Of a DNA stretch of 64,000 nt, positions 1 to 8,433 are shown piece after piece. Position 1 is the first letter of the stretch. Every line of letters starts with the position of its first letter. Origin of the DNA: Pinirhizobacter soli. Its GTDB lineage: Bacteria; Pseudomonadota; Gammaproteobacteria; Xanthomonadales; Rhodanobacteraceae. The DNA lies in contig NZ_JADZLQ010000002.1 in the NCBI RefSeq assembly GCF_015905305.1, forward strand, positions 496,001-560,000, in the 5' to 3' direction. The notes beneath the pieces were generated by a model. It was not told the DNA's origin. It was given only the letters and a program-made list of their open reading frames with translations, and searched no databases. The translations under genes were made by a program, and so were the position numbers.

Positions 1-79
1 TCGAAAACGGGCCGATCATCGACAGGCCAGCCAGCAACCACGGCAGGTTGCGCCGGAGGGTATGGGCGGACGAAGTCAT
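1..79 (-). CDS. Bcr/CflA-type MFS transporter, N-terminal fragment
   Basis: Only the first 26 codons are inside the window; the gene continues off the left edge. The start codon lies at 77-79 on the minus strand. The visible residues end in WLLAGLSMIGPFS, which resembles the first membrane helix of Bcr/CflA drug-resistance exporters of the major facilitator superfamily, where the motif M-I-G-P-F-x-I-D-x-Y-L-P is typical. The gene is divergent from crcB. The assignment rests on a very short stretch, so the family is likely but the substrate cannot be given. Confidence 0.55.
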   Translation of the reverse strand, partial: MTSSAHTLRRNLPWLLAGLSMIGPFS

Positions 80-130
80 CAGGCGGCAAGTATAGTGACG
101 GGCATCCTTCAGATGCGCAGGCTGGAAGAC

Positions 131-520
131 ATGGGTTTGAACGCATTTCTGGCCGTCGGTGTTGGCGGCATGCTCGGTTGCTGGTTGCGCTGGGGCCTGG
201 CCGTGGCCTTCAACGCGGCGGTGCCGAACCTGCCGATGGGCACGCTGGCAGCCAACCTGGTCGGCGGACTGCTGATGGGCTGCACGCTGGGCGTGATCGA
301 GCACTACCCCACCCTGTCGCCGGAGCTGCGCCTGCTCATCGCCACCGGGTTCCTGGGGGGGCTCACCACCTTCTCCACTTTCGCCGGCGAGTCCGCCACG
401 CTGCTCCTGAAGGGCCAGTACGGCTGGCTCGCCGCCCACATCATGCTGCACCTGGCCGGGTCCATTGCCGCCGTGATTGCCGGGCTTGCACTGGTGCGGA
501 TGCTTACCCGTAGCGCGTAG
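131..520 (+). CDS. crcB: Fluoride ion channel CrcB/Fluc
   Basis: A 129-residue inner-membrane protein of the Fluc family, which exports fluoride as a dual-topology dimer. Family hallmarks are visible: a glycine-rich first helix with an Arg (GMLGCWLRWG), the T-L-x-x-N-x-x-G motif (GTLAANLVGG) and the conserved GGLTTFSTF segment whose Phe and Ser/Thr residues line the fluoride track. Four hydrophobic segments and the length are normal for the family. The ATG at 131 is chosen because it gives the usual length and has GGAAG just upstream; an in-frame ATG at 113 and an earlier one at 62 are less likely. No fluoride riboswitch was recognised upstream. Confidence 0.93.
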   Translation: MGLNAFLAVGVGGMLGCWLRWGLAVAFNAAVPNLPMGTLAANLVGGLLMGCTLGVIEHYPTLSPELRLLIATGFLGGLTTFSTFAGESATLLLKGQYGWLAAHIMLHLAGSIAAVIAGLALVRMLTRSA

Positions 521-573
521 TCCCTTCGTGGCGCCACAATGGGTCGTGGCGTCCTGACCTGGGGGGTTTTGGC

Positions 574-1692
574 GTGAATTCCGACTCGCTCAAGCAACGC
601 GCCCGCGACCTGCTTGCCCAGGCCGGGGTAGCCATCGACGGCCCCGACCCGACGGACCTTCGCGTCCACCATGAAGGCTTCTATGCACGGGTGTTCGCCC
701 ACGGCACCCTGGGCCTGGGCGAAAGCTACATGGACGGCTGGTGGGATGCCGCCGACCTTGCCGGCTTCTTCACCCGGGTGCTGCGCGCGAACCTCGACGA
801 CGCGCTTACCACCATCGATACCCTGCTCGCCCACCTGAAGGCGCGCCTGATCAACGTGCAGCGCGGTGCCCACGCCTGGGAGGTGGGCAGGCGCCACTAC
901 GACCTGGGCAACGATCTGTTCGCCGCCATGCTCGGCAAGCGCCTGGTGTATTCGTGCGGTTACTGGGCGCGGGCCCAGGACCTGGACCAGGCCCAGGAAG
1001 ACAAGCTGGACCTCATCTGTCGAAAGCTTAACCTCAAGCCCGGCCAGCGCGTGCTGGACGTGGGCTGCGGCTGGGGCGAGGCGTTGAAATTCGCAGCCGA
1101 ACGCTACGGCGTGGCAGGCGTGGGCATCACCGTGTCCGCCGAGCAGGCGGCTTACTCCCGCGAACTATGCGCCGGCCTTCCGATCGAGATCCGCCTGCAG
1201 GACTACCGTGAAGTCGATGAGCGCTTCGATGCCGTCCTTTCGGTGGGCATGTTCGAACACGTCGGCGCGAAGAACCATCGCGCCTGGTTCGAAATGGCGC
1301 GGCGTTGCGTTATCGACGATGGCCTGGTGCTGCTGCATAGCATCGGATCGCATGCCACCGTGACGCGTCCGGACCCGTGGATCGACCGTTACATCTTCCC
1401 CAATTCACTCATTCCCAATGCATCGCAGGTGGCGCACGCGCTGGAGGGATTGTTCGTGGTGGAGGACTGGCACAACTTCGGTGCCGACTACGACCTCACC
1501 CTGCAGGCCTGGCGGGCCAACTTCGACGCCGCCTGGCCTGCGTTACACGGCCGCTACGATGAGCGCTTCCGCAGGATGTGGTTGTTCTACCTGTCGTGCT
1601 CGGCGGCGATCTTCCGCAGCCGGCGCGACCAGCTCTGGCAGCTTACCCTGAGCCCCCGCGGCGTCATGGGTGGTTTTCGGGTGCCGCGTTAG
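574..1692 (+). CDS. cfa: Cyclopropane-fatty-acyl-phospholipid synthase family protein
   Basis: A 372-residue SAM-dependent enzyme that would add a methylene bridge to unsaturated acyl chains of membrane phospholipids. The SAM-binding motif I is clear (VLDVGCGWGEAL, near residue 170), followed by GITVSAEQ and the SVGMFEHVG segment typical of Cfa. The start is a GTG at 574 preceded by a run of G at 561-566. The 3' end overlaps the convergent esterase gene by 29 bp. A related mycolic-acid-type methyltransferase subfamily cannot be excluded, but the length fits Cfa. Confidence 0.88.
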   Translation: MNSDSLKQRARDLLAQAGVAIDGPDPTDLRVHHEGFYARVFAHGTLGLGESYMDGWWDAADLAGFFTRVLRANLDDALTTIDTLLAHLKARLINVQRGAHAWEVGRRHYDLGNDLFAAMLGKRLVYSCGYWARAQDLDQAQEDKLDLICRKLNLKPGQRVLDVGCGWGEALKFAAERYGVAGVGITVSAEQAAYSRELCAGLPIEIRLQDYREVDERFDAVLSVGMFEHVGAKNHRAWFEMARRCVIDDGLVLLHSIGSHATVTRPDPWIDRYIFPNSLIPNASQVAHALEGLFVVEDWHNFGADYDLTLQAWRANFDAAWPALHGRYDERFRRMWLFYLSCSAAIFRSRRDQLWQLTLSPRGVMGGFRVPR

Positions 1693-3283
1693 GCCGCGCC
1701 ACGGCGTACATCTGCCAGGCGATCTTCTTCAACAGCGCCTGGCGATCGTCACCTTCGACGTAAAGGTCGAAATGCGTGCGGCCCTCGATGAACTGGACGC
1801 TCGAGGTCGCGTGCAGGGCGTCGAGTGTGTCCTTCAAGCGGTGCGCGGCGCCGTCGAGGTAGAACGTATCGGCGGTACCGACATAGACGTGGATCTTGCC
1901 GTCGAGGTCGCTCTTCAGCGTCGGCCAGTCGCGCTTCAGGCGATAGGCGATGTCGAAGTGATCGCGCCAGTACGCCACCACCGCAGGATCCACGTTGCCG
2001 GTGGCACGGTCGAACATCGGCACGGGGCGGCCGTCGGCGCCGCGCGGTGAGAACACCCAGTCGAAGGAGGCCAGCTGGCCGCCATAGGCGTTGATCGTCT
2101 GTTCGAGCTTGGCGAATGTCTCGAAAGTGGCGATCACCTGGCCCTTGTCGCGCACCAGCGGCGTGGCCGTGCCATCGGCCTTGCGATACATGTTGGCGTT
2201 GGGCGCATAAAGATCGACGCCGGTGAAGTCATGGAAATCGGAAGGGTCCGGCGAGGTCGACCAGGTGCCGCCGAAAATCTTCGGGTAGCGCACCTGCAGC
2301 CACAACGTGGCCCAGCCGCCGGACGAATGGCCGTTGAGAAAGCGCCCGTTCACACGAGCATCCATGCGGTAGCTCTTCTCCAGGTACGGGATGAGCTCGG
2401 CGGTGAGCGCCTGGCCCCACGGGCCGTTATTCACCGAATCTGCGAATTCGTGCGTACCGGTGGGGCTGGATTCGTCCAGGAAGACCCAGATCATCGGCGG
2501 CATCTGGCCCTTCTGCATGGCTTGCCACACGGTCGCCAGCGGCGCGGTGAGAGTCGCGGCCGTGGCGCCGAAACCGTGCGTGTAATACACCACCGGCCAG
2601 GTCTTGGACGACTTCGCATCGTAATCGGGCGGCGTGAGCACCCAGCCCTTCATCAGGGTCGGCCGGCCCCAAAACCCGGTGAGCGCCGGGCTTTGGAAAT
2701 CGATCGCGGTAGCGTGCGGGCGCGCAGCGGTGAGCATGTCCTGCATGCCCGGCGGCGCCTTGGCCGAGGCCGTCCATGGGTCGCGCCCGGGTTGCACCGC
2801 GTCCAGCACCAGCGCCGGGACGGCGGCATTACCCAAGGTTACCGGCACCACCTTGCTGAGCAAGTCGCCTGCCCCCCGGCCGTTGTAGTCGTAGCTGTGG
2901 TCGGTATCGAGCACGGCCTGGGCCAGGTAGTCGCCCGCCGGCAGCTGCGAGAGCCCTTGCGGGAAAGCTTCGGTATCGCCGTCCACGACGATGGCCTGGC
3001 CCGGTTCCAAACGGCCGACATCGCGCGCGATGACGGTGGCGTCCTTGGGCGAAAACGGGTTGGTGTCGACGCTTGCCACCTCGCCACCCTTGGCCGCTGC
3101 GCGTGCGGTCTTGGCATCGGTAACGAATACCAGTAACCGACCGGATACGGGCGCGGTGGCGCTGGTTGGCAAGGTCACGGTGAAGCTGCGGTGGGCCGTG
3201 GTGGGCGCCAGTGCATAAGCGCCTGCGGCAACGCCCAGGCCAAGGGCAAGCACGATCAAGGCAAGACGAAGTCGAAAGGTCAC
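1664..3283 (-). CDS. Exported alpha/beta-hydrolase (esterase D/feruloyl-esterase-like)
   Basis: A 539-residue protein with an N-terminal signal/anchor helix (residues about 4-26) followed by a beta-rich N-terminal region and a C-terminal alpha/beta-hydrolase domain. The hydrolase part shows WPVVYYTHGFGA (strand and oxyanion region), the nucleophile elbow GHSSGG near residue 340, and later candidate Asp (GTADTFY) and His (GRTHFD) positions for a Ser-Asp-His triad. The pattern matches the putative-esterase family that includes enterochelin and feruloyl esterases. The substrate cannot be read from the sequence. It is 49 bp downstream of yaeQ on the same strand and overlaps the convergent cfa gene by 29 bp. 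Confidence 0.72.
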   Translation of the reverse strand: MTFRLRLALIVLALGLGVAAGAYALAPTTAHRSFTVTLPTSATAPVSGRLLVFVTDAKTARAAAKGGEVASVDTNPFSPKDATVIARDVGRLEPGQAIVVDGDTEAFPQGLSQLPAGDYLAQAVLDTDHSYDYNGRGAGDLLSKVVPVTLGNAAVPALVLDAVQPGRDPWTASAKAPPGMQDMLTAARPHATAIDFQSPALTGFWGRPTLMKGWVLTPPDYDAKSSKTWPVVYYTHGFGATAATLTAPLATVWQAMQKGQMPPMIWVFLDESSPTGTHEFADSVNNGPWGQALTAELIPYLEKSYRMDARVNGRFLNGHSSGGWATLWLQVRYPKIFGGTWSTSPDPSDFHDFTGVDLYAPNANMYRKADGTATPLVRDKGQVIATFETFAKLEQTINAYGGQLASFDWVFSPRGADGRPVPMFDRATGNVDPAVVAYWRDHFDIAYRLKRDWPTLKSDLDGKIHVYVGTADTFYLDGAAHRLKDTLDALHATSSVQFIEGRTHFDLYVEGDDRQALLKKIAWQMYAVARPNAAPENHP

Positions 3284-3332
3284 CTGGAATTCCTTCGCGT
3301 GAGGAGTCTGAAGGCGCCCATCCTAGCGGGAC

Positions 3333-3899
3333 TCATGCCTGGGCGCGCGCCTCTTCCATGGAGCCGGCAAGCACCGTCAACTCCACCGGCACGATGGCTT
3401 CGGAGCCCATCAATTGGACGATCCCATCCTGCACGAACAACTGCAGTTGCATCGTGCGCTGGGTTAGCGCTGCGAGCGCAGCCGTGGTGGCAGGCGCGAT
3501 GTCGATCACGGTGACATTCTTCGCCCGGCCGATACCCGATGCGGTCTTCTTCCACCAGACCTCAGCGCCACGGCCGCCATAGGAATACACCACCACGCGT
3601 TTGGCGCGCCCACAGGCACGGCGGATGCGTTGTTCGTCAGGCTGGCCCACCTCGATCCAGAGGTCGATCTCGCCGGTGAGTTCCTTGCGCCAGAGGTCCG
3701 GTTCGTCATCGGAACTCAAGCCCTTGCCGAACACCAGCGCATCGTCCGCGTGCAAAGCAAAGGCCAGCAACCGCACCATCATCCGCTCGTCGGTCTCCGA
3801 TGGATGCTGGGCAATCGTCAGGGCATGGGACTGGTAGTAGTTGCGGTCCATGTCGCTGACCTGAAGGTCGGCCTTGAACACGATGGATTTAAGGGCCAC
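3333..3899 (-). CDS. yaeQ: YaeQ family protein
   Basis: A 188-residue cytoplasmic protein beginning MALKSIVFKADLQVSDMDR, which matches the YaeQ family throughout: the SHALTIAQHPSETDERMM segment, GEIDLWIEVGQPDE and KRVVVYSYGG are recognisable family blocks. YaeQ has a PD-(D/E)XK nuclease-like fold, and its Glu/Asp cluster around GEIDLWIEVG fits that; its biochemical activity is not established. It precedes the esterase gene on the same strand and is divergent from the oxidoreductase gene at 4010. Confidence 0.9.
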   Translation of the reverse strand: MALKSIVFKADLQVSDMDRNYYQSHALTIAQHPSETDERMMVRLLAFALHADDALVFGKGLSSDDEPDLWRKELTGEIDLWIEVGQPDEQRIRRACGRAKRVVVYSYGGRGAEVWWKKTASGIGRAKNVTVIDIAPATTAALAALTQRTMQLQLFVQDGIVQLMGSEAIVPVELTVLAGSMEEARAQA

Positions 3900-4009
3900 G
3901 GGGGTTTTCGTCTGTACAGGGCAATCATCCAGAATACCACCGGCGCGCCAAAGGCAGGTTTGCCCACCGGCGCTACACTTTTGATCTTATTTCCCGAAGG
4001 AGAATCCCC

Positions 4010-5038
4010 ATGGCACGGATCGGCACCGGACTCATCGGTTATGGCACGGCAGGCGCTTTCTTCCATGCGCCATTGATCGCGGCCGAATCCGGCCTTGCCC
4101 TGCGCCGGGTGGCAAGCAGCCGCAGGCAGGCGATTGAGGCGGACCACCCCGGCGTGGATGTCGACGCGGAGCCCGCCACGCTGATCGGCGCAGCGGACGT
4201 CGAACTGGTGGTGATTGCCACGCCCAACCAGACCCACTACCCCCTTGCCATGCAGGCGCTCGCGGCAGGCAAGCACGTGGTGATCGACAAACCCATGGCG
4301 CTGGACCCGAAAGAGGCGCGCGAACTGATCGATGCCGCGGCGACAGCCGGGCTGATGCTGAGCGTGTTCCACAACCGCCGCTTGGACGACGATTTCCTTA
4401 CCGTGCAGGATCTTTTAAACCGCGATGCCCTGGGCGAGATCAACTACTTCGAATCGCATTTCGACCGTTACCGCCCGGCGATCAAGCCGGGCTGGCGCGA
4501 AGGCGACGGCGAAGGCACGGGTGTGCTTTTCGACCTGGGCTCTCACCTGGCCGACCAGGCGTTGCACTTGTTCGGCATGCCTGAAGCGGTGACGGCCGAT
4601 GTCCTGGCACAACGGCCACAGGCGCATGTTCCAGACTACTTCCACGTTCAACTGCACTACGGCAGGCGCCGGGTGATATTGCATGGCTCGACGCTTGCCG
4701 CGGCGCACGGTACGCGTTTCATCGTGCATGGCGAACGGGGCAGCTTCACCACGCATGGACTGGACGGCCAGGAAGCGATGCTGCGCGCTGGCCACCGGCC
4801 CGGGCAAGCGCCATGGCCGCCCTCAGCCCGGTCAGGCTTGCTCACGGCAGGTGATGGGACGGAAAGAGCGATGGCACTGCACGACGGGGCGTACACCCGT
4901 TATTACGCCGGCGTGGTGCATGCAATCAAGGATTCATTGGCACCGCCCGTCACCGGCAACGAGGCCCTCGACGTGATGCGGGTGATCGAAGCGGCGCAGG
5001 CGAGCGCCGCGGCGGCAAGGACGATCGCCTTCGACTGA
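4010..5038 (+). CDS. Gfo/Idh/MocA family oxidoreductase
   Basis: A 342-residue NAD(P)-dependent oxidoreductase. The N-terminal Rossmann fold begins GTGLIGYGTAGAFFHAPLI, followed by VELVVIATPNQTHYPLAMQA and the conserved HVVIDKPMAL segment; the C-terminal substrate domain carries DLGSHLADQALHLFG with the catalytic-region His. The early AGAFFHAP wording resembles the YdgJ-like subgroup. The ATG at 4010 has GAAGGAG a few bases upstream (4000-4006), a strong ribosome-binding site. The substrate, probably a sugar or inositol derivative, is not predictable here. It runs tail-to-tail with the EAL gene. Confidence 0.88.
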   Translation: MARIGTGLIGYGTAGAFFHAPLIAAESGLALRRVASSRRQAIEADHPGVDVDAEPATLIGAADVELVVIATPNQTHYPLAMQALAAGKHVVIDKPMALDPKEARELIDAAATAGLMLSVFHNRRLDDDFLTVQDLLNRDALGEINYFESHFDRYRPAIKPGWREGDGEGTGVLFDLGSHLADQALHLFGMPEAVTADVLAQRPQAHVPDYFHVQLHYGRRRVILHGSTLAAAHGTRFIVHGERGSFTTHGLDGQEAMLRAGHRPGQAPWPPSARSGLLTAGDGTERAMALHDGAYTRYYAGVVHAIKDSLAPPVTGNEALDVMRVIEAAQASAAAARTIAFD

Positions 5039-5050
5039 CCTTGTGACTTA

Positions 5051-6304
5051 TCAGCCCGTGGCGGCAACGGCGCCGTGCGAGCGCTCGTGGACGTATTGCA
5101 CAGCCGGCGCGGGACGACCCAGGTGATAGCCCTGCAGGTAATCGCAACCCATGGCGATCAGCTGGTCCATGGTGGCGGCATCCTCCACCCCCTCGGCCAC
5201 CGACTCCAGCTTCATGCGACGGGCGACGTCGACCATGGCGCCAACCAGATGGCCGGTATGGGCGTCGGCGAGCATGGTGCCGACGAAAGACTTGTCGATC
5301 TTCAGTTCCGTGGCGGGAAAGTGGCGAAGGTACGAGAACGAGGCGTAGCCCGTACCGAAGTCGTCGATGGCCACGCGCACGCCTCGGTCGCGGAACCGCC
5401 GCAATACGCGCACGCTCATGTCAAGGTCGGTGAGGATCGCCGTTTCGGTCACCTCCACGATCACGTTCTCCGCCGGTACGTTCCATATCTCCAGCGCGCC
5501 CAGGAACTGTTCGGTGAAGCCTCTTTCCACGAACACGCGCGGGGACAGGTTCACCGAGACATCAAGCATCACCTGTGCGTCGCGCATGGCTGCGGCGTGG
5601 CGGAGGCTGGCGTTGAGGTTCCACCGCGTGAGCGGAATGATCAAATCGCTACGCTCGGCAAACGGAATGAAATCCGAAGGCATCACCATGCCGCGCGTGG
5701 CCGAGGTCCAACGGCTGAGTGCCTCGACGCGGGCCACCTTGCCACTGGCGCAATGCACCTGCGGCTGGAAGTAGACCTCCAGGCGGTTGGCCTCGATGTC
5801 GTCGCGAAGTTCACCGTAGAGGATCTCGATCTGGGTGCCTTCGGTCTCGTACATGGCGAACGGCTCGCCCGTGCGCATGGCTTCGTCATGAGCCATTTCG
5901 GCCCGGCGGCACAAGAGCTCGGCATCCACGCCATGTTCGGCGTAGAGCGCCCCGCCCACCACCGCACGACCAAGCCACGGACGGCTTGGGCAGGCCAGGG
6001 GTTCTTCGAACGCGCTCAACAACCGTGTAGCCGCCAGCAATGCATGAGTGCGGTTGCGCAATGACGGCAGTACCGCGATGAAAGTGTCCTCGCCTGCCTC
6101 GAACACCCTGTCGACATGACGCAGCAGGCGCACGACGCGCTCGTACGCCGCGCGCATGATCTGGTTGCCGAAATCATAGCCGTGGCGCAGCTGAGCCTCG
6201 CGCATGCCCCGCAGGCGCAGCACCAGCACGCCGCAAATGGCCTCCTCTGCCTGCCTGTCCAGCATCACCTGGATCGTGCTGAACAGGTTGGCCCGCGGGG
6301 TCAT
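5051..6304 (-). CDS. EAL-domain cyclic-di-GMP phosphodiesterase with degenerate GGDEF
   Basis: A 417-residue cytoplasmic protein. Residues about 1-165 resemble a GGDEF fold whose signature is degraded to AGEDTF, so it should not make cyclic-di-GMP. The C-terminal EAL domain keeps the residues needed for hydrolysis: VEALSRW, the Asn in VNLSPR, the Glu in VEVTET, the metal-binding IDDFGTGYASF, KIDKSF, VAEGVE and QGYHLGRP. It should therefore hydrolyse cyclic-di-GMP. Its start codon overlaps the stop of the upstream HD-GYP gene by 4 bp (ATGA at 6301-6304), so the two are co-transcribed and probably translationally coupled. No membrane segment or sensor domain is visible. Confidence 0.9.
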   Translation of the reverse strand: MTPRANLFSTIQVMLDRQAEEAICGVLVLRLRGMREAQLRHGYDFGNQIMRAAYERVVRLLRHVDRVFEAGEDTFIAVLPSLRNRTHALLAATRLLSAFEEPLACPSRPWLGRAVVGGALYAEHGVDAELLCRRAEMAHDEAMRTGEPFAMYETEGTQIEILYGELRDDIEANRLEVYFQPQVHCASGKVARVEALSRWTSATRGMVMPSDFIPFAERSDLIIPLTRWNLNASLRHAAAMRDAQVMLDVSVNLSPRVFVERGFTEQFLGALEIWNVPAENVIVEVTETAILTDLDMSVRVLRRFRDRGVRVAIDDFGTGYASFSYLRHFPATELKIDKSFVGTMLADAHTGHLVGAMVDVARRMKLESVAEGVEDAATMDQLIAMGCDYLQGYHLGRPAPAVQYVHERSHGAVAATG

Positions 6305-7518
6305 GACAGGAAATAGTCGGCCGGGTCGATGCCATAGGCACCGACCGGCAGCGTGCGGATGACTTCCCGGCGGTCTTCGCCCGATTCGGCGATAAGGTCG
6401 ACCACGATGAAGTCCGCGGTGGGCGACTTGCCGCGGTCGGTAAGGATCACCACCTTCGGCTGCAGGCGGCGCGACTGGTTCTGCACCATCACGATGGCCA
6501 CTTCACCGCTATTGAGCTCCACCAGGGAACCTGTGGGATATACCCCCAGGCAAGCCTGGAACTGCTCCACCAGTTCGCCCTGGAATTCGCTCTCGCGCGC
6601 ACTGTAGATGCGGCGCAGGGCCTGGTGCCGGGACAGCGCCACGGCATATGGCCGCGAAGAGCACATCGCGTGGTAAGTGTCGATGATGGCAGCCATGCGG
6701 CCAGCCAGGGGAATGGCCGTACCTGCCAGGCCATCGGGATAACCGCTGCCGTCGAAGCGTTCGTGGTGCGTGCGGACCATATCGCGCACCTCGCTGTCGA
6801 GCATGGCCGATTGGTCGAGGATGTCCATCCCTTCGGCCACGTGGGTGCGCACCAGCATCATCTCGTCGTACTCGAGCGGTCCCTGCCTTGCGAGAAGTTC
6901 CGGCGGCAGTTGCGACTTGCCCACGTCCAGCAACAGGCCGCCGGCGGCCATGCTGACAATGGTTTCCTCGGCAAAGCCCATGTGGCGCCCGAACGATGCG
7001 GCCAGGGCGCTGCAGCCGATCGCATGGTTATAGATATAGCTGGCGCGCCGGCGCAGGGCATCGATCCAGAAGAAGGCATCGCTCGACCGCAGGATGCTCT
7101 CCACCAGGGGACGGACCGCACGGTCGACGTCCTCGGGCGAGATCACGCCGGTATCGGCAATGTCCTGCATGATCTTCTCGATCGACTGCGTGGCGTTGTC
7201 GAAAGCCTCCCGAGCCCGCGGTGCCTCTTCCTCGAACGTCGCAGTGTCGGCGTACACCACCGCGCGCTGGAAGCGGTTGCCGCTCTGGATGCGCTTGCGC
7301 AACGACTGCAGGCGGGTATCGGCCACCAGCTGGCGCTGGGCATCGACGTAGACGAACTCGCACCATTGGGCGAGGCCCTCGATGTCCTCAGGCGAGCCGA
7401 TCTCGATGCCTTGCAGGGGGTACGGCGTGCCGTCCCACGGGCGGTCGAGCCGGCATACGAACATGCCGATCTCCAGGTTGCCCACCTCCACCCTGCGTTC
7501 GACCAGTTCGTAGGCCAC
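6301..7518 (-). CDS. DUF3391/HD-GYP domain protein, first HD histidine replaced
   Basis: A 405-residue cytoplasmic protein. The N-terminal part (VEVGNLEIGMFVCRLDRPW) is a DUF3391 domain and the C-terminal half is HD-GYP, with HHERFDGSGYPDGLAG and GRMAAIIDTYHAM clearly visible. The canonical metal-binding HD pair reads LLLDVGK instead of HDIGK: the His is replaced by Leu, and the later D-V-Y-D-A motif reads DTYHAM. The protein may be a weak or inactive phosphodiesterase, or a cyclic-di-GMP-responsive partner of the downstream EAL protein. Gene order and the 4-bp overlap imply joint expression. Confidence 0.88.
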   Translation of the reverse strand: MAYELVERRVEVGNLEIGMFVCRLDRPWDGTPYPLQGIEIGSPEDIEGLAQWCEFVYVDAQRQLVADTRLQSLRKRIQSGNRFQRAVVYADTATFEEEAPRAREAFDNATQSIEKIMQDIADTGVISPEDVDRAVRPLVESILRSSDAFFWIDALRRRASYIYNHAIGCSALAASFGRHMGFAEETIVSMAAGGLLLDVGKSQLPPELLARQGPLEYDEMMLVRTHVAEGMDILDQSAMLDSEVRDMVRTHHERFDGSGYPDGLAGTAIPLAGRMAAIIDTYHAMCSSRPYAVALSRHQALRRIYSARESEFQGELVEQFQACLGVYPTGSLVELNSGEVAIVMVQNQSRRLQPKVVILTDRGKSPTADFIVVDLIAESGEDRREVIRTLPVGAYGIDPADYFLS

Positions 7519-7698
7519 GTCTTACCCCAATGCCAGCAAGTGCCATAATCGCTTTACCATCAATAAGTTAGCGAGACGGCTTCGATGCGCCTGCCGCCGC
7601 GGAGGTCTCGTCGACGGCAGGCTACAAATCATTATCGACAGGGCTGCCGCTAACTTGATAGGCCTGTATGGAATCGCGGCCCATGCCGGTCTGCTTGG

Positions 7699-7717
7699 AT
7701 GGGCCCGTTCGGCCCAT
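7699..7717 (+). promoter_or_regulatory. Hairpin in the msrA leader
   Basis: A perfect 7-bp inverted repeat, ATGGGCC at 7699-7705 and GGCCCAT at 7711-7717, with a CGTTC loop, lies only about 17 bases before the msrA start and next to its likely ribosome-binding site (GAGG at 7722-7725). It could influence translation initiation or be chance in GC-rich sequence. Confidence 0.3.
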
Positions 7718-7734
7718 GCAGCGAGGTTGCCACC

Positions 7735-8421
7735 ATGATTCGTCGTTTTCCCCTCATCGCCGCCCTGGCCATCGCCGCCGCCGGCGCAGGCTTGGCCTAC
7801 GCGCACACCGAAGGACTCGCCCTGCCCGACCCCGTCGCCGCGCCTGCCACAGCCGTGGGCGGTGATGAAGTGGCCGTGTTCGCCGGCGGCTGTTTCTGGG
7901 GTATCGAAGCCATCTTCGAACACACCAAAGGTGTGAAGTCGGCCACCACCGGGTATTCCGGCGGCGAGGCAAAAACCGCCCACTACGATGAAGTCAGCGA
8001 TGGCGACACCGGCCATGCGGAGTCGGTTCGCGTGGTGTTCGACCCCAAACAGGTGAGCTACGGCACCTTGTTGAAGGTGTTCTTCTCGGTGGGACTGGAT
8101 CCGACCGAAAAGAATCGCCAGGGGCCGGACTCAGGCACGCAATACCGCTCGGTCATCTTCGCCACCTCGCCCGGACAACAGCGCGAAGCGTCCGCGTATA
8201 TCGCGCAGCTGGACAAGGCCAAGGTGTTCGACGCGCCGATCGTGACGGAAGTACAGCCGCTCAAAGCGTTCTATCCGGCTGAAAACTACCATCAGGATTA
8301 CGCGTTGCTTCATCCGGACAACATGTACATCGTGATCAACGATGCGCCGAAGGTGGCCAACCTGAAGAAGTTGTACCCAGCGCTATACCGCGACTGGACG
8401 CCATCGACCGTGTCACGTTGA
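7735..8421 (+). CDS. msrA: Exported peptide-methionine (S)-S-oxide reductase
   Basis: A 228-residue MsrA, which reduces methionine-S-sulfoxide in proteins. The catalytic motif GGCFWG is intact near residue 49, followed by the family blocks TTGYSGG, HAESVRVVFDP, GTQYRSVIF and FYPAENYHQDY. Residues 1-22 (RRFPLIAALAIAAAGAGLAYA) form a signal peptide, so this copy should work in the periplasm, unlike the cytoplasmic MsrA of enteric bacteria. The ATG at 7735 is chosen because it places the basic n-region at the start; a further in-frame ATG at 7699 lies upstream. It is divergent from the HD-GYP gene across about 216 bp. Confidence 0.93.
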   Translation: MIRRFPLIAALAIAAAGAGLAYAHTEGLALPDPVAAPATAVGGDEVAVFAGGCFWGIEAIFEHTKGVKSATTGYSGGEAKTAHYDEVSDGDTGHAESVRVVFDPKQVSYGTLLKVFFSVGLDPTEKNRQGPDSGTQYRSVIFATSPGQQREASAYIAQLDKAKVFDAPIVTEVQPLKAFYPAENYHQDYALLHPDNMYIVINDAPKVANLKKLYPALYRDWTPSTVSR

Positions 8422-8433
8422 TGGCATCGGATT

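Noticed and set aside
80-130. Fluoride riboswitch before crcB
   Set aside because: The leader is only about 50 bases and I could not find the conserved pseudoknot elements.
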